DNA of 64,000 bases from Synergistaceae bacterium (GTDB lineage Bacteria > Synergistota > Synergistia > Synergistales > Synergistaceae): NCBI GenBank assembly GCA_031269245.1, contig JAISZL010000032.1:1-64000 (forward strand), written 5' to 3'. Below the pieces are notes generated by a model that was given only the letters and a program-made list of their open reading frames with translations, was not told the origin of the DNA and did no database searches. Made by a program: the position numbers and the translations under genes. Of this stretch, positions 18,026 through 25,858 are shown piece after piece. Every line of letters begins with the position of its first letter. Within the stretch, counting starts at the first letter, position 1.

Positions 18026-18069
18026 ACAAGGTCCGCACGGCGGCAGCTGCCCCCGTCAACCCGTGCGGG

Positions 18070-21000
18070 TCAGTCGATGGCTTGCCTTACCTTCTCCTTT
18101 TCCCGCGCATGATCAGCGCCGCCGCTGCCGCCGGACGGCTCCGACCGCTCCCTGACTCCCAAGATGACCGGGTCATAGATCGAGCCGGGCGTTTCGTCCC
18201 AATCGTATACGCCATCGTCCTTTATGCTTATGATAAAGAGGTACGTCTTTGCCTCTATCGTCTCGCCGCCAAGCGCTATGCGCCCCTCCTTGTCCGTTAC
18301 GATGTAACTCCCGTCGCCGAGCCCGGAGACGCTCTCGACCCTCCGCAGCTCCTCTGCCCTCTTGTCCCTGTCGAGCTTCACCAGCGCTACGTCCCTTATC
18401 GCGTAATCGCCGGCAAAAGCGCTCATGTCCGCCGAGACGGGCTTCAGAACCACTATCGACCCTTCTTTCCCCGCCTCCACGTCAACGCTCACTATCGGGA
18501 ACGCGACGGAGCTGTCAAGGTCTATGGAGGGCGCCCGCTCGCCGTCGGACTCGGCCTTCTCTATGGCCTCCCCTATCGCCTCCCTGTTCGCCACGAGCTC
18601 GCCGTCAACTATCACCGCCGGAGCGCCGCCGTCCTCCGGGTCCCCCGCCGTCAGGCCGATATCCGCGAGCTTGCCCTTCAGTTCCCTGTTGCTATCGATG
18701 TCGCTCTCGCTTATGCCGGACTGCTCCGCGGCCACGGAGACGCCCTCCAGGCTGCCGTTGCCGATGGCTGTGTCGATGGCTTCGGATATGGTCCCTGGAA
18801 TCTCGTCTAGGATAGCGGGCTTTTCGGCCTCGTTACCGCCGGGCTCCTCCGGCGCCTCCGGAGCGGCGGCCCTTATCGTTATGTCCGGGAGCGTGCAGTA
18901 CGTGCCGATTCCTCCCTCCGAGGCGTTTTGGCTTTCGGCTATTCCGTCCTGTTCCAATATCGTCCTGTGCCCGCCAAGAGGAAAGTTAGCGAACATCCCG
19001 GTCGGCATACTTCCCTCGGTCAGCCGCAGTTCCTCACCCGTCATCTCGACCTCGAACTTGTTTAGCTCGGGATCCGCTATGGAGTACTGGGTGCCCGCGC
19101 TCTCCACGTATTCGCCGGTGTCGGAGCGCTTGTAACGGACTCTGTTCGACGACGGGAACCCCGGGTTGTAAATGCCCGCTATCTTCGCGAGCTGGAGCTG
19201 CAGACCGTCGAAGCTGATCTCCGCCGTGTCCCCGACCTCGAGGAGCGAGCCTGGGTTAGTCTTGTTGGATATGTTGACCTTCACTCCCCGGACGTGCACG
19301 ACGTGGTACTTCTTTACAACTCCCGAGCTGACCTCTATCACGCTCCTGCCCTCGTAGAGCTTGACCGTGAAGCCGCCGGCGGCGTCCGGCGACACCACTC
19401 CGTCGGAGTAGTCGTCCTTGGACCAGCCCTTCCCCCACACAAACTGGGAGCCGTCGTCCCTCAGATGGATCGGCCTGTGAACCCGGACCTTGACCTCGCC
19501 GCCGTCCTCGGTCGACGGCCTAAAGGCGTACTCCGCGTGATCGGTCCTCTCCCTGTCATAATAGATGGTGTCGTACTCGCGCTGGGTTATGTTCGTCTCG
19601 AGGCCGACGTCATCTGACGCGGCGAGCTCCTCTGGGCTCAGCACGTGGACGACTACGATGCCTGTGTCGATCGGGTTGATGGAGTTGAAATACTGCTCCT
19701 TGTCGGCGGGGCTGAGCGTGAAATCCTCAGAGCGCTGCAGCGAATAGTGCGTCTCCCCGTCCTCGCCGATAAAGGTCTGGTCGGGCTGACTGTACCAGAC
19801 TATGGGGTCGTAGGCGTATTTGAGGACCGCCACGCCCGGGGCAAGCGCCTTCACCTCGTCGTAATAGCAGCCCATCCTGCCAGCCCAATCGCGGGATATC
19901 GCGCTCGTATCGCCGAAGACCTCTATGTGGTAATCGGGCTCGATGAAGTAGTTGGCTATGTCGCCCAACTGAGCCTGCCAGACGCGGATCGGCAGGATCT
20001 TGAACGTATCCCCCCGCTCCAGCGCGAGGTGCTGGGCGTCGTTGACGTTGAAGTACACGCTGTCGTAAAAATGCTTGCTCTCGTATGCCTCCCTGTACTC
20101 CGGGTCGATCCTCTCGGCGGGGACCGTGACCGTGAGCGCGCTTATGCTGCGCGACGGATTGACCGGCGCCACCTTTCTCAGGAAGCCGGTACCCCGCCCG
20201 CCCACCTCGTACTCGAAGTTGAGCTGAAGATCTTCCTCGTAGACGTCATATCCGTCTTCGTCGGTTTTTTTAGGAGACAGCTCCCTGTAAAACATGAATG
20301 GCAGAAAGCTCTTGCCGGCGCCCTTGGCGTAAACGCGGAGACCGGCCCCCGTCGTGACGCGGAAGATGTACTTGAGGTAGTTACTAGGAGAAATTGATTG
20401 ATAATAGAGTTTCGATAAATTAGTATATAATAGAGAGCCTGTCGCAAAATTGCTAGGAAATGTATATTTACCCTCCACAACTCGGTAAAACTCATCCACA
20501 GGGGTTGCGACATACTTGTAACCCTCCTCGCCGAAGAGCGCGACGACGACATACCGATGCTCTAAATCCCCGCTTTTTGGAAAATCCGCGCTGGCTGGAG
20601 TCACCGAGTGCGGAGCTATTTTATCCCCCAAGAGGTCGTAAACTTCGATTTTGAACCCTGGTTTCTCAGGGTCGTGCGTCATTGCTCCTGAGGCCAATCG
20701 AAAAGTGGCGAGATAAAAAACTTGCGTCTCTGGGGTATCCTTCACAACGAAAGTGCCCCTTCCCGTGACAGTGTGTCCGCCCTGACCCCCCGGCCTGTAG
20801 GAGAGCTCGAATGAGTCCACCCCCGGATCACACGTGAATGTGGCTGTTTTGGCGGCACTAGCGCCAGAAAAAGAATTTCCCGTAATGTCATGCGACACCG
20901 GGAATTGTGCCGGGTCGACCAGCCCTCCCTCGGCACCCTTGCCGTTGTATATCGATAATTTCAAGTTAAGTGGATTTTCAGGAGTAAGTACCTCATCACC

Positions 21001-21156
21001 TAAAGAAACCCCCCAAATATTTCCTAACGCGCCGACGCCTACATTTGCAATACTATACATAAATTTAACTGTAACAGCGAAAGCCGCGTTCGGCAACAGC
21101 AAAAACGCGAGCAACGCTGCGCAGAACAGAGACAGGCGAAAATTTTTGCCGCTCAC
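18070..21156 (-). CDS. Large secreted protein with damaged C-terminal sorting tail
   Basis: The 1,028-residue product starts at GTG behind GAGGAGGAGG and has a clear signal peptide (MSGKNFRLSLFCAALLAFLLLPNAAFA). No catalytic family is recognised. The N-terminal two thirds is beta-rich; the last third (about 770-1010) is acidic and low in complexity, ending in FIISIKDDGVYDWDETPGSIYDPVILG, a style I associate with Synergistota surface proteins. The true frame ends in GGSGGADHAREKEKVRQAID. Shifting one base at about 18092-18106 instead gives PAAAAALIMRGKRRR and a stop, which looks like the hydrophobic-plus-basic end of a sorting or anchor tail. The gene therefore seems to have suffered a frameshift or small deletion there. 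AT-rich patches near 20380-20480 and 20940-21110 give it a mosaic look. It is downstream of the DUF4430-type gene and possibly under the same riboswitch. Confidence 0.75.
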   Translation of the reverse strand: MSGKNFRLSLFCAALLAFLLLPNAAFAVTVKFMYSIANVGVGALGNIWGVSLGDEVLTPENPLNLKLSIYNGKGAEGGLVDPAQFPVSHDITGNSFSGASAAKTATFTCDPGVDSFELSYRPGGQGGHTVTGRGTFVVKDTPETQVFYLATFRLASGAMTHDPEKPGFKIEVYDLLGDKIAPHSVTPASADFPKSGDLEHRYVVVALFGEEGYKYVATPVDEFYRVVEGKYTFPSNFATGSLLYTNLSKLYYQSISPSNYLKYIFRVTTGAGLRVYAKGAGKSFLPFMFYRELSPKKTDEDGYDVYEEDLQLNFEYEVGGRGTGFLRKVAPVNPSRSISALTVTVPAERIDPEYREAYESKHFYDSVYFNVNDAQHLALERGDTFKILPIRVWQAQLGDIANYFIEPDYHIEVFGDTSAISRDWAGRMGCYYDEVKALAPGVAVLKYAYDPIVWYSQPDQTFIGEDGETHYSLQRSEDFTLSPADKEQYFNSINPIDTGIVVVHVLSPEELAASDDVGLETNITQREYDTIYYDRERTDHAEYAFRPSTEDGGEVKVRVHRPIHLRDDGSQFVWGKGWSKDDYSDGVVSPDAAGGFTVKLYEGRSVIEVSSGVVKKYHVVHVRGVKVNISNKTNPGSLLEVGDTAEISFDGLQLQLAKIAGIYNPGFPSSNRVRYKRSDTGEYVESAGTQYSIADPELNKFEVEMTGEELRLTEGSMPTGMFANFPLGGHRTILEQDGIAESQNASEGGIGTYCTLPDITIRAAAPEAPEEPGGNEAEKPAILDEIPGTISEAIDTAIGNGSLEGVSVAAEQSGISESDIDSNRELKGKLADIGLTAGDPEDGGAPAVIVDGELVANREAIGEAIEKAESDGERAPSIDLDSSVAFPIVSVDVEAGKEGSIVVLKPVSADMSAFAGDYAIRDVALVKLDRDKRAEELRRVESVSGLGDGSYIVTDKEGRIALGGETIEAKTYLFIISIKDDGVYDWDETPGSIYDPVILGVRERSEPSGGSGGADHAREKEKVRQAID

Positions 21157-21199
21157 CCTTCATCCTCCTCCTCAATCCTTCATGATAATAGTTCAAACG

Positions 21200-21237
21200 G
21201 CGGGCGAGGCTGATTGAAACAACCCAGCCCCGCCCGC
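21200..21237 (-). terminator. Hairpin between the two secreted-protein genes
   Basis: 21200-21211 and 21226-21237 form a 12-bp GC stem with one wobble position, 14 bp after the end of the transcobalamin-like gene on the minus strand. It could attenuate read-through into the 1,028-codon gene. Confidence 0.5.
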
Positions 21238-21250
21238 AACCGACCCTTCC

Positions 21251-22186
21251 CTATCTGTATATAATGTCGGGGAAGTAGGAGTGGTACATCTTAAAATCGT
21301 CGTAGTCGCCTATCGCGAAGATGGCGAGCGCGTCCTCACCCAACCGATAGTCGTCATACCCGACGTACTCGCTGACGTTGTCTCGCGTGAACGTGCCGCT
21401 GCCGCTCGGGTAATACACGGCGTACAGCCAGCCCTCCCCGCTGCCTGGGACATGGGTTACGCCGTTCATGTCCACGATGTCGTTTATCGTCTGGGTCTGG
21501 CTGAATTTGTGATAGGTCGAGATGACGTATGGGGCGGAGAGCGTGCCGTGCGCCACAGCGTCGAGCGGCGTCGGGTACGACCTGCCGTAGTCGCCTGGGA
21601 CGGTGTCGTAGTCGTCGTTGCCGTTCACGACCTCGAACGCGCCGGCCGCGAAGTAGCTGGTCGTAGTCGGATCCGCGTCGTAAAACTCGATGCGGATGCC
21701 GTTCACCGTACCGGAGTCGGGATGGGCGTAATCCGTCCCGACGAACGAGAAGCTACCATTAGCGCCGGACGTCGGGTCGCCAGCCATCCAACTGTCCGGG
21801 CCCACCGAATTCGCATTGTTGCGCGCGAGCACATATAGGGCAAAGCCGCTGCCGGTCGGGGATATGTCAGCCGAGTAAGTGGCCGTGAGTATCTCCCCGT
21901 TTTGCATCCCCGGCGTACTCTGAGCCCATTGCAGAGACAGCGCCTCCTGCGCGGTCGGGAAGCCCTCGAGCACAAAATCCCCGCTCGCGTCTTCGACCAC
22001 CTGAACTATCTCCAATGGAAAATCTTCTGAAACTCCGAGATCTGCCGTATACGTGTTTGGCCGGGCCGTCCCGGAAGTCCAGAAGTCAGCCAACCCCACC
22101 ACGTCCCCGGCCGCCGCGAAGGCGGCCCCAAACGTCGCCGCGACCATCAAGATCGCGAGAGCCATTGCGGTAAAGATACGCTTCAT
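21251..22186 (-). CDS. Secreted protein with transcobalamin-like (DUF4430-type) C-terminal domain
   Basis: The ATG at 22186 is chosen because a signal peptide follows at once (MKRIFTAMALAILMVAATFGAAFA) and AGGAGG lies 12 bases upstream. An earlier in-frame ATG at 22285 would add 33 residues without a signal-peptide character. The 311-residue product has an N-terminal beta-rich part and a C-terminal region reading YPTPLDAV...INDIVDMNGV...GEGWLYAVY...YRLGEDALAIFAIGDYD. This order (T-x-LDA-L, I-x-x-ING, GW-Y-x-V, Y-x-L-x-x-GD) is that of the transcobalamin C-terminal-like DUF4430 domain found in bacterial surface proteins that bind B12. Upstream lie two cobalamin riboswitches on the same strand, which strongly supports a corrinoid-capture role. 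The distance to the proximal riboswitch is unusually long, about 570 nt. Confidence 0.78.
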   Translation of the reverse strand: MKRIFTAMALAILMVAATFGAAFAAAGDVVGLADFWTSGTARPNTYTADLGVSEDFPLEIVQVVEDASGDFVLEGFPTAQEALSLQWAQSTPGMQNGEILTATYSADISPTGSGFALYVLARNNANSVGPDSWMAGDPTSGANGSFSFVGTDYAHPDSGTVNGIRIEFYDADPTTTSYFAAGAFEVVNGNDDYDTVPGDYGRSYPTPLDAVAHGTLSAPYVISTYHKFSQTQTINDIVDMNGVTHVPGSGEGWLYAVYYPSGSGTFTRDNVSEYVGYDDYRLGEDALAIFAIGDYDDFKMYHSYFPDIIYR

Positions 22187-22511
22187 AACTTTAACGTTCC
22201 TCCTATTTTTAATGTCGATGCCGCTCCTCACGGCGTCCCCGCGTTGACTCGGGACGCCCGCCGAAAAACACTCTTCGTCAATCATCCTACCACCCCTTTC
22301 TAAACCCAGTCACCATGCGAGCACGCGTCAACAGCGCGAGCGCCCGCACGCCCAAAATACCTCCCGCGGCATGATGCGTGATGCGAGGGCGCGAAAGGCC
22401 GCCAGCGAGAAAACACCCCGCCGTGAGACGCGCGAAAAACGTATATAATAAATAATAAGAGGAAAGAAATTTTATCTCGGGAGAATGGAGCGCCGCACCG
22501 CCGCGCGTCTC

Positions 22512-22622
22512 CTAGAAGACGGCTATTGGATGAGAGTATGTATGTATGTATGTATGTATGTATGTATGTATGTATGTATGAGGGTGCCCGATCCAAATCA
22601 TGTGCGCATCAGTAAAAACCAC
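22512..22622 (-). CDS. Possible leader peptide containing the tetranucleotide repeat
   Basis: On the minus strand a very strong Shine-Dalgarno sequence (GAGGAGGTG, 22637-22629) lies six bases before a GTG at 22622. The frame runs VVFTDAHMIWIGHPH, then repeats of TYIH encoded by the CATA array, and stops at 22512 (36 residues). Adding one 4-nt unit, or losing two, moves translation into a frame that stays open to 22300, just before the ATG at 22285. Coding status is inferred from the ribosome site only. Confidence 0.3.
   Translation of the reverse strand: MVFTDAHMIWIGHPHTYIHTYIHTYIHTYSHPIAVF
22536..22580. repeat. Tetranucleotide microsatellite, about 11 units of GTAT
   Basis: An uninterrupted 45-bp run of GTAT (CATA/ATAC on the minus strand) lies in the leader between the proximal cobalamin riboswitch and the DUF4430-type gene. 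Arrays of this kind are prone to slipped-strand mispairing and are classic phase-variation devices. Confidence 0.95.
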
Positions 22623-22757
22623 TATTCTCACCTCCTCGCTCGTCTGGGTCAAAGAGCGCGAACCAACAGCGCCCACGCCACGCGCGGCCCGCTTCATGCC
22701 AATATCCGATGCTCGGCTGCGTGGGAGGATGCTCCTCTTGGTCGATGAGCGAAACAC

Positions 22758-23000
22758 AAAAAGAGACCCTCACATACGCGTGAAGGTCTCCCGTCGCTCT
22801 TCGGCTCGCCGTCCCGTGACGGCCACGTGTGCAGGGGCAACGCATCGCGCGTTCATCCCCGCGGGTCTCCTGGCTCTCGTTCCTCCTACTCCCACGCCTT
22901 CCCGCCCATTACGGACAGTGGCACGTTACAATAGTGGTTTCGTCCCGATTACAGTGGCGCGGCCGCTTCGGCTTTCAACCGAATTCCTCTCGCCGGGATG
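22758..23000 (-). ncRNA. Cobalamin riboswitch 1 (proximal) with intrinsic terminator
   Basis: Read on the minus strand, the aptamer (23000-22854) shows the conserved blocks in order: GCCGCGCCACTGTAA, a GCCACTG box, CGGGAAGGCG, and GAGAGCCAGGAGACC (the B12 box). The ends CATCCC and GGGATG pair as P1. The expression platform is a strong terminator: GAGACCTTCAC (22790-22780 on the minus strand), a 6-nt loop, GTGAGGGTCTC and TTTTT. High corrinoid should therefore stop transcription before the downstream secreted-protein gene. A promoter is visible immediately upstream. Confidence 0.93.
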
Positions 23001-23049
23001 TCTCGTTGCGCCATGAGTTCGCCCCTCTGGGCTTCCCCATGACAACCCC

Positions 23050-23079
23050 ATTATACATCCACCCTCCTCCAACTGTCTA
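23050..23079 (-). promoter_or_regulatory. Promoter for riboswitch 1
   Basis: TAGACA (23079-23074) and a perfect TATAAT (23055-23050), separated by 18 bp on the minus strand, lie about 50 bp upstream of the aptamer. Riboswitch 1 can thus be transcribed independently of riboswitch 2. Confidence 0.6.
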
Positions 23080-23236
23080 TAACAAAATCAAAAATAAAAT
23101 TTCGCAAATGAGCGATCGCGCAAGAGTCCGTCTAATATCTTTTCAATAGCAAAGACACAAACGCCAGTTTACCGCGTATGCTTTGACCATTTATATAATA
23201 CATCACGGACAAGAGTTTTTAGGCAGGCCCTTAACG

Positions 23237-23269
23237 CGGGGAGCCGGGCGAATGGAACCCGGCTCCCCG
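23237..23269. terminator. GC-rich hairpin between the two riboswitches
   Basis: 23237-23248 and 23258-23269 form a perfect 12-bp stem with a 9-nt loop. It lies about 60 nt after the riboswitch 2 terminator and before the riboswitch 1 promoter, so it probably isolates the two units. Confidence 0.55.
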
Positions 23270-23330
23270 AAGAGCAAAGAAAGGGGTAAATATGGTCGCT
23301 AAAACATTGTGGCAAGCAATGTTAAAGCCA

Positions 23331-23561
23331 AAATAAAGAGGGAACCGCATCGATGCGCGGCCCCCTCCAATAACCTTGGAAGATGACGTTTGTGCCCGCG
23401 CACCGTCATGTATCTTGCCTCGAAATCTGTCTCCTGGCTCTCGTTCGTCCTACTCCCGTGACTTCCCGGCGTGTCATCCATGCCAGTGTCCTTGCGGTTT
23501 CGTCCCGATTACAGTGGCGGGGCCGCTCCGGTCTCTCACCGGATTCCTGTTTATTTCGAGG
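23331..23561 (-). ncRNA. Cobalamin riboswitch 2 (distal), apparently without its own gene
   Basis: The aptamer on the minus strand (23561-23418) has a perfect 9-bp P1 (CCTCGAAAT/ATTTCGAGG), then AGGAATCCGGTGAGAGACCGG, GCCCCGCCACTGTAA, a GACACTGG box, CCGGGAAGTC and the B12 box GAGAGCCAGGAGAC. It is followed by a terminator (23367-23338, 11-bp stem with two G-U pairs) and TTTATTT. No open reading frame lies between this terminator and riboswitch 1. Either the gene it controlled is lost or it acts in series with riboswitch 1. Confidence 0.92.
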
Positions 23562-23654
23562 GTGTTGCGTATTCTTTTGTTGAGCGAATATTACAACAAA
23601 CGGATAGTTCTGTATATAGCGATCTGGCGAATTTAAGGGACCATTTGCCGTTGG

Positions 23655-23693
23655 ATAAAAAATAAGACCCCGATGTGATGTCATCGAAGTCTT
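23655..23693 (-). terminator. Rho-independent terminator for the XpaC-like membrane protein gene
   Basis: On the minus strand a 12-bp stem (23693-23682 with 23675-23664, two G-U pairs) is followed by ATTTTTTAT. It lies about 170 bp after the stop of the gene ending at 23865 and upstream of riboswitch 2. Confidence 0.75.
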
Positions 23694-23864
23694 GTATTTT
23701 AAGAATATGCTCTGGTTGGAATTTATCCAGCTTCAGCTCCGTTTAATCGGCGTTTACCCTTGTCAATCATCGACCAGCGGGCAAAATCTCGCTGGAGAAG
23801 TAGCGGGCAGGGCTCAAACTGGCTTGCCCGCCGCAAAGTTCATTCCTCGCCGGAGCCGCGCGTC

Positions 23865-24482
23865 CTAGCAGTGCTTGCCCTCGATCAAGATGTTCTCCTG
23901 CTGTTTCTTGAACGCGGCTATGAAGATGCTGAAACACTCTATCTCCTTCGCGTCGAGCGACTCCGGGGCGCGCTTGTAATCCTCGCGATGGCTCATCTCG
24001 AAGCACCGCTCCAGCGCCTCCGTGAGCTTGGAGAGATGATTCTCGCTGAAAGCCACAGCGGCAGGGGTGTCGTATGGCATCCGGCGTATCGTCTCCAAAA
24101 CCATGTCGGCGAAGTCGCAGATCTCCAGTATCTTCTCACGCAGACGGGGCTTTCGCACCATCGCAGCCATGGAGCGGGCGGCGCCGACTTTGGCCGCGCC
24201 CTCGAACGCGGCGCTCGACTCCCTTCTCGGCGAGTTCTTGGGTATCTTCGACTTGAACTCCTTCCTCGAGATGTTGAGGTTGTGCGCCTCCCGCAAGATC
24301 GCCATTGCCCGCTCGTCGTCCAGACTCTTCCTCTTGTCCAAGTCGTAAACCAACGCTATCGGAAGGATCACGAGCATGAGCGCCGCCACATACGCCGGCG
24401 CCATTTCATCGGCACCGAGAAATTTCGAAAGCGCGAGCAGCACCCCTGTTCCAAACAAAAACGCCAACGCAAACTTGTTCAC
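23865..24482 (-). CDS. Membrane-anchored protein of unknown function, XpaC-like layout
   Basis: The 205-residue product starts at a GTG with AGGTG eight bases upstream. Two hydrophobic helices at the N-terminus (about residues 4-22 and 28-46) are followed by a cytoplasmic, helical region (about 50-200). The stretch ILEICDFADMVLETIRRMPYDTPAAVAFSENHLSKLTEALERCFEM resembles the conserved core of XpaC-type (5-bromo-4-chloroindolyl phosphate hydrolysis) proteins, which often neighbour TelA-like proteins. No TelA gene is present here, so the assignment is tentative. It is separated from the prepilin peptidase gene upstream by 159 bp. Confidence 0.7.
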   Translation of the reverse strand: MNKFALAFLFGTGVLLALSKFLGADEMAPAYVAALMLVILPIALVYDLDKRKSLDDERAMAILREAHNLNISRKEFKSKIPKNSPRRESSAAFEGAAKVGAARSMAAMVRKPRLREKILEICDFADMVLETIRRMPYDTPAAVAFSENHLSKLTEALERCFEMSHREDYKRAPESLDAKEIECFSIFIAAFKKQQENILIEGKHC

Positions 24483-24641
24483 CGCAATTCACCTGCCTGT
24501 ATGGCTGTCCATCATAATTGAGGTTCGCTTAAAGTCCCCCAGAAACGCCCGTCGTCCGCTCCCCCACACTCCCGGCATCAGGGGCACGAGCGGCACTCCT
24601 CCGATGATTTTAAGCATTTTGGCGCAATGATGCAACGTCAA

Positions 24642-25442
24642 TTACCCCCACGGCCACCCGGGGTACCTGCCAATCACGTCGCCGAAGCGGCTGACGAGCG
24701 CGTTGCCGGCAAACAGCGCCAGCACCGAGCCCGCGGCGAGGAACGGACCCATTGGGATTGCGTCGCGCCGCTTGAGCTTCTTCACCGCCATCAGCGGCAG
24801 CACCACGACGCCGCCGACTACGAAGCCCAGGTAGAGCGACAACGCGCAATACTTCCACCCCACAGCGCCGCCTATGCCCAGCATCAGCACCGCGTCACCC
24901 CAGCCCATGCCGCCCCTGCTCACCACAATTATAGCGGCAATGAAACAAAAACCCAAGGCTCCGCCCAGAAGGCCGTCGAGGACAGCGTTCCATCCCCCCG
25001 CCATCCGCATCAGCAAACCCGCGACGCCGAGCGCTATCGCCCACACGTCGTATATGTATCCGTTCTCGATGTCGGTCAGGGAGTTAAATAGAGAGAACCA
25101 CAGAACCGCGACGGACACAGCCAGTGCCGGGCTCACCCCCCATCTCCAGAAGAGCGCCGCTGTAAGGGCGGCCGAAACCATCTCCGCCGCGAAGTGCCTG
25201 GGCTTTATTGCGGCCTTGCAGTAGCGGCACTTGCCCGCCAGCATGAGGTATGAGACTACCGGCACGAGATCCGCGCTCTTTAGAGCCGTCCCGCAGTTGT
25301 CGCACGCCGACCGCGCCCTCCCCCACCACTTCTTCCCCGCCGCGGTGCGCATGGCCACGGCGTTTATGAACGAACCTGCGCAGGCGCCGACCGCGAACGC
25401 GAGCGTTGCCGCTATAATGTCATTGTAGTTCGCGTAAGCCAT
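24642..25442 (-). CDS. Type IV prepilin peptidase (leader peptidase/N-methyltransferase)
   Basis: The 266-residue polytopic membrane enzyme would cleave and N-methylate prepilins. The ATG at 25442 is used because the family N-terminus follows (GACAGSFINAVAMR) and the longer frame would overlap the divergent tautomerase gene. Visible features are the four-cysteine zinc site C47-x2-C50 and C72-x2-C75, and the two catalytic aspartates D124 (LTDIENGYIYD) and D183 (GMGWGDAVLML, the GxGD-type motif). No pilin or assembly ATPase lies next to it, but the PilY1-like gene at 52814 is in the same window, so this enzyme probably serves a type IV pilus encoded elsewhere. Confidence 0.9.
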   Translation of the reverse strand: MAYANYNDIIAATLAFAVGACAGSFINAVAMRTAAGKKWWGRARSACDNCGTALKSADLVPVVSYLMLAGKCRYCKAAIKPRHFAAEMVSAALTAALFWRWGVSPALAVSVAVLWFSLFNSLTDIENGYIYDVWAIALGVAGLLMRMAGGWNAVLDGLLGGALGFCFIAAIIVVSRGGMGWGDAVLMLGIGGAVGWKYCALSLYLGFVVGGVVVLPLMAVKKLKRRDAIPMGPFLAAGSVLALFAGNALVSRFGDVIGRYPGWPWG

Positions 25443-25473
25443 TCCCAAAATACCCCCAAGAGGAGAGATTGAC

Positions 25474-25671
25474 GTGCCAATAATCCAAGTGAACTTGCTG
25501 CAAGGCCGTTCCGCCGAGGCAAAGCGCAAATTCGCCGCCGGCGTGACCCAGCTCGCCTGCGACTGTTTCGGCGTCAAGGCATCCCAGGTGCGCGTGATGC
25601 TGAACGAGATGAGCCCCAACAACTACGCCATCGCTGGGCGCCTTGTCTCGGACGGCGACGGCAAAAGCTGA
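25474..25671 (+). CDS. 4-oxalocrotonate tautomerase-family protein
   Basis: The 65-residue product starts MPIIQVNLLQGRSAEAKRKFAAGVT, so removal of Met exposes the catalytic Pro-1 of the tautomerase superfamily. The length matches the small 4-OT subunits (about 60-70 residues) that assemble as hexamers. GTG start with AGGAGAG upstream. It is divergent from the prepilin peptidase with only 31 bp between starts. The natural substrate of such orphan tautomerases cannot be told from sequence. Confidence 0.85.
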   Translation: MPIIQVNLLQGRSAEAKRKFAAGVTQLACDCFGVKASQVRVMLNEMSPNNYAIAGRLVSDGDGKS

Positions 25672-25858
25672 TCTTTTAAATCGGCGAGACCCAAAAACCG
25701 GCGATATTATAGCATCTATCGGCACACCGCGACGATGAGGCCAGCGCGTTTTTTGCGGCGAATGATATGGCAGGCGGGGGCGTTCGCAAATCGGGATAAA
25801 TTTTCGCATCGCCAATAATGTATAATGGCGCCCAGCTATATCGACGGGAGGCGATGCG

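Noticed and set aside
22187..22285. N-terminal extension of the transcobalamin-like protein from the ATG at 22285
   Set aside because: It would place 33 polar residues before an obvious signal peptide, and a hairpin (GGCGTCCC/GGGACGCC) lies there; the ATG at 22186 with AGGAGG is better.
22536..22580. Repeat array as a CRISPR
   Set aside because: It is a pure 4-nt microsatellite without spacers, and no cas genes are present.
24489..24617. 42-codon minus-strand ORF between prepilin peptidase and the XpaC-like gene
   Set aside because: There is no ribosome binding site before the ATG and no recognisable sequence; it is probably leader DNA.
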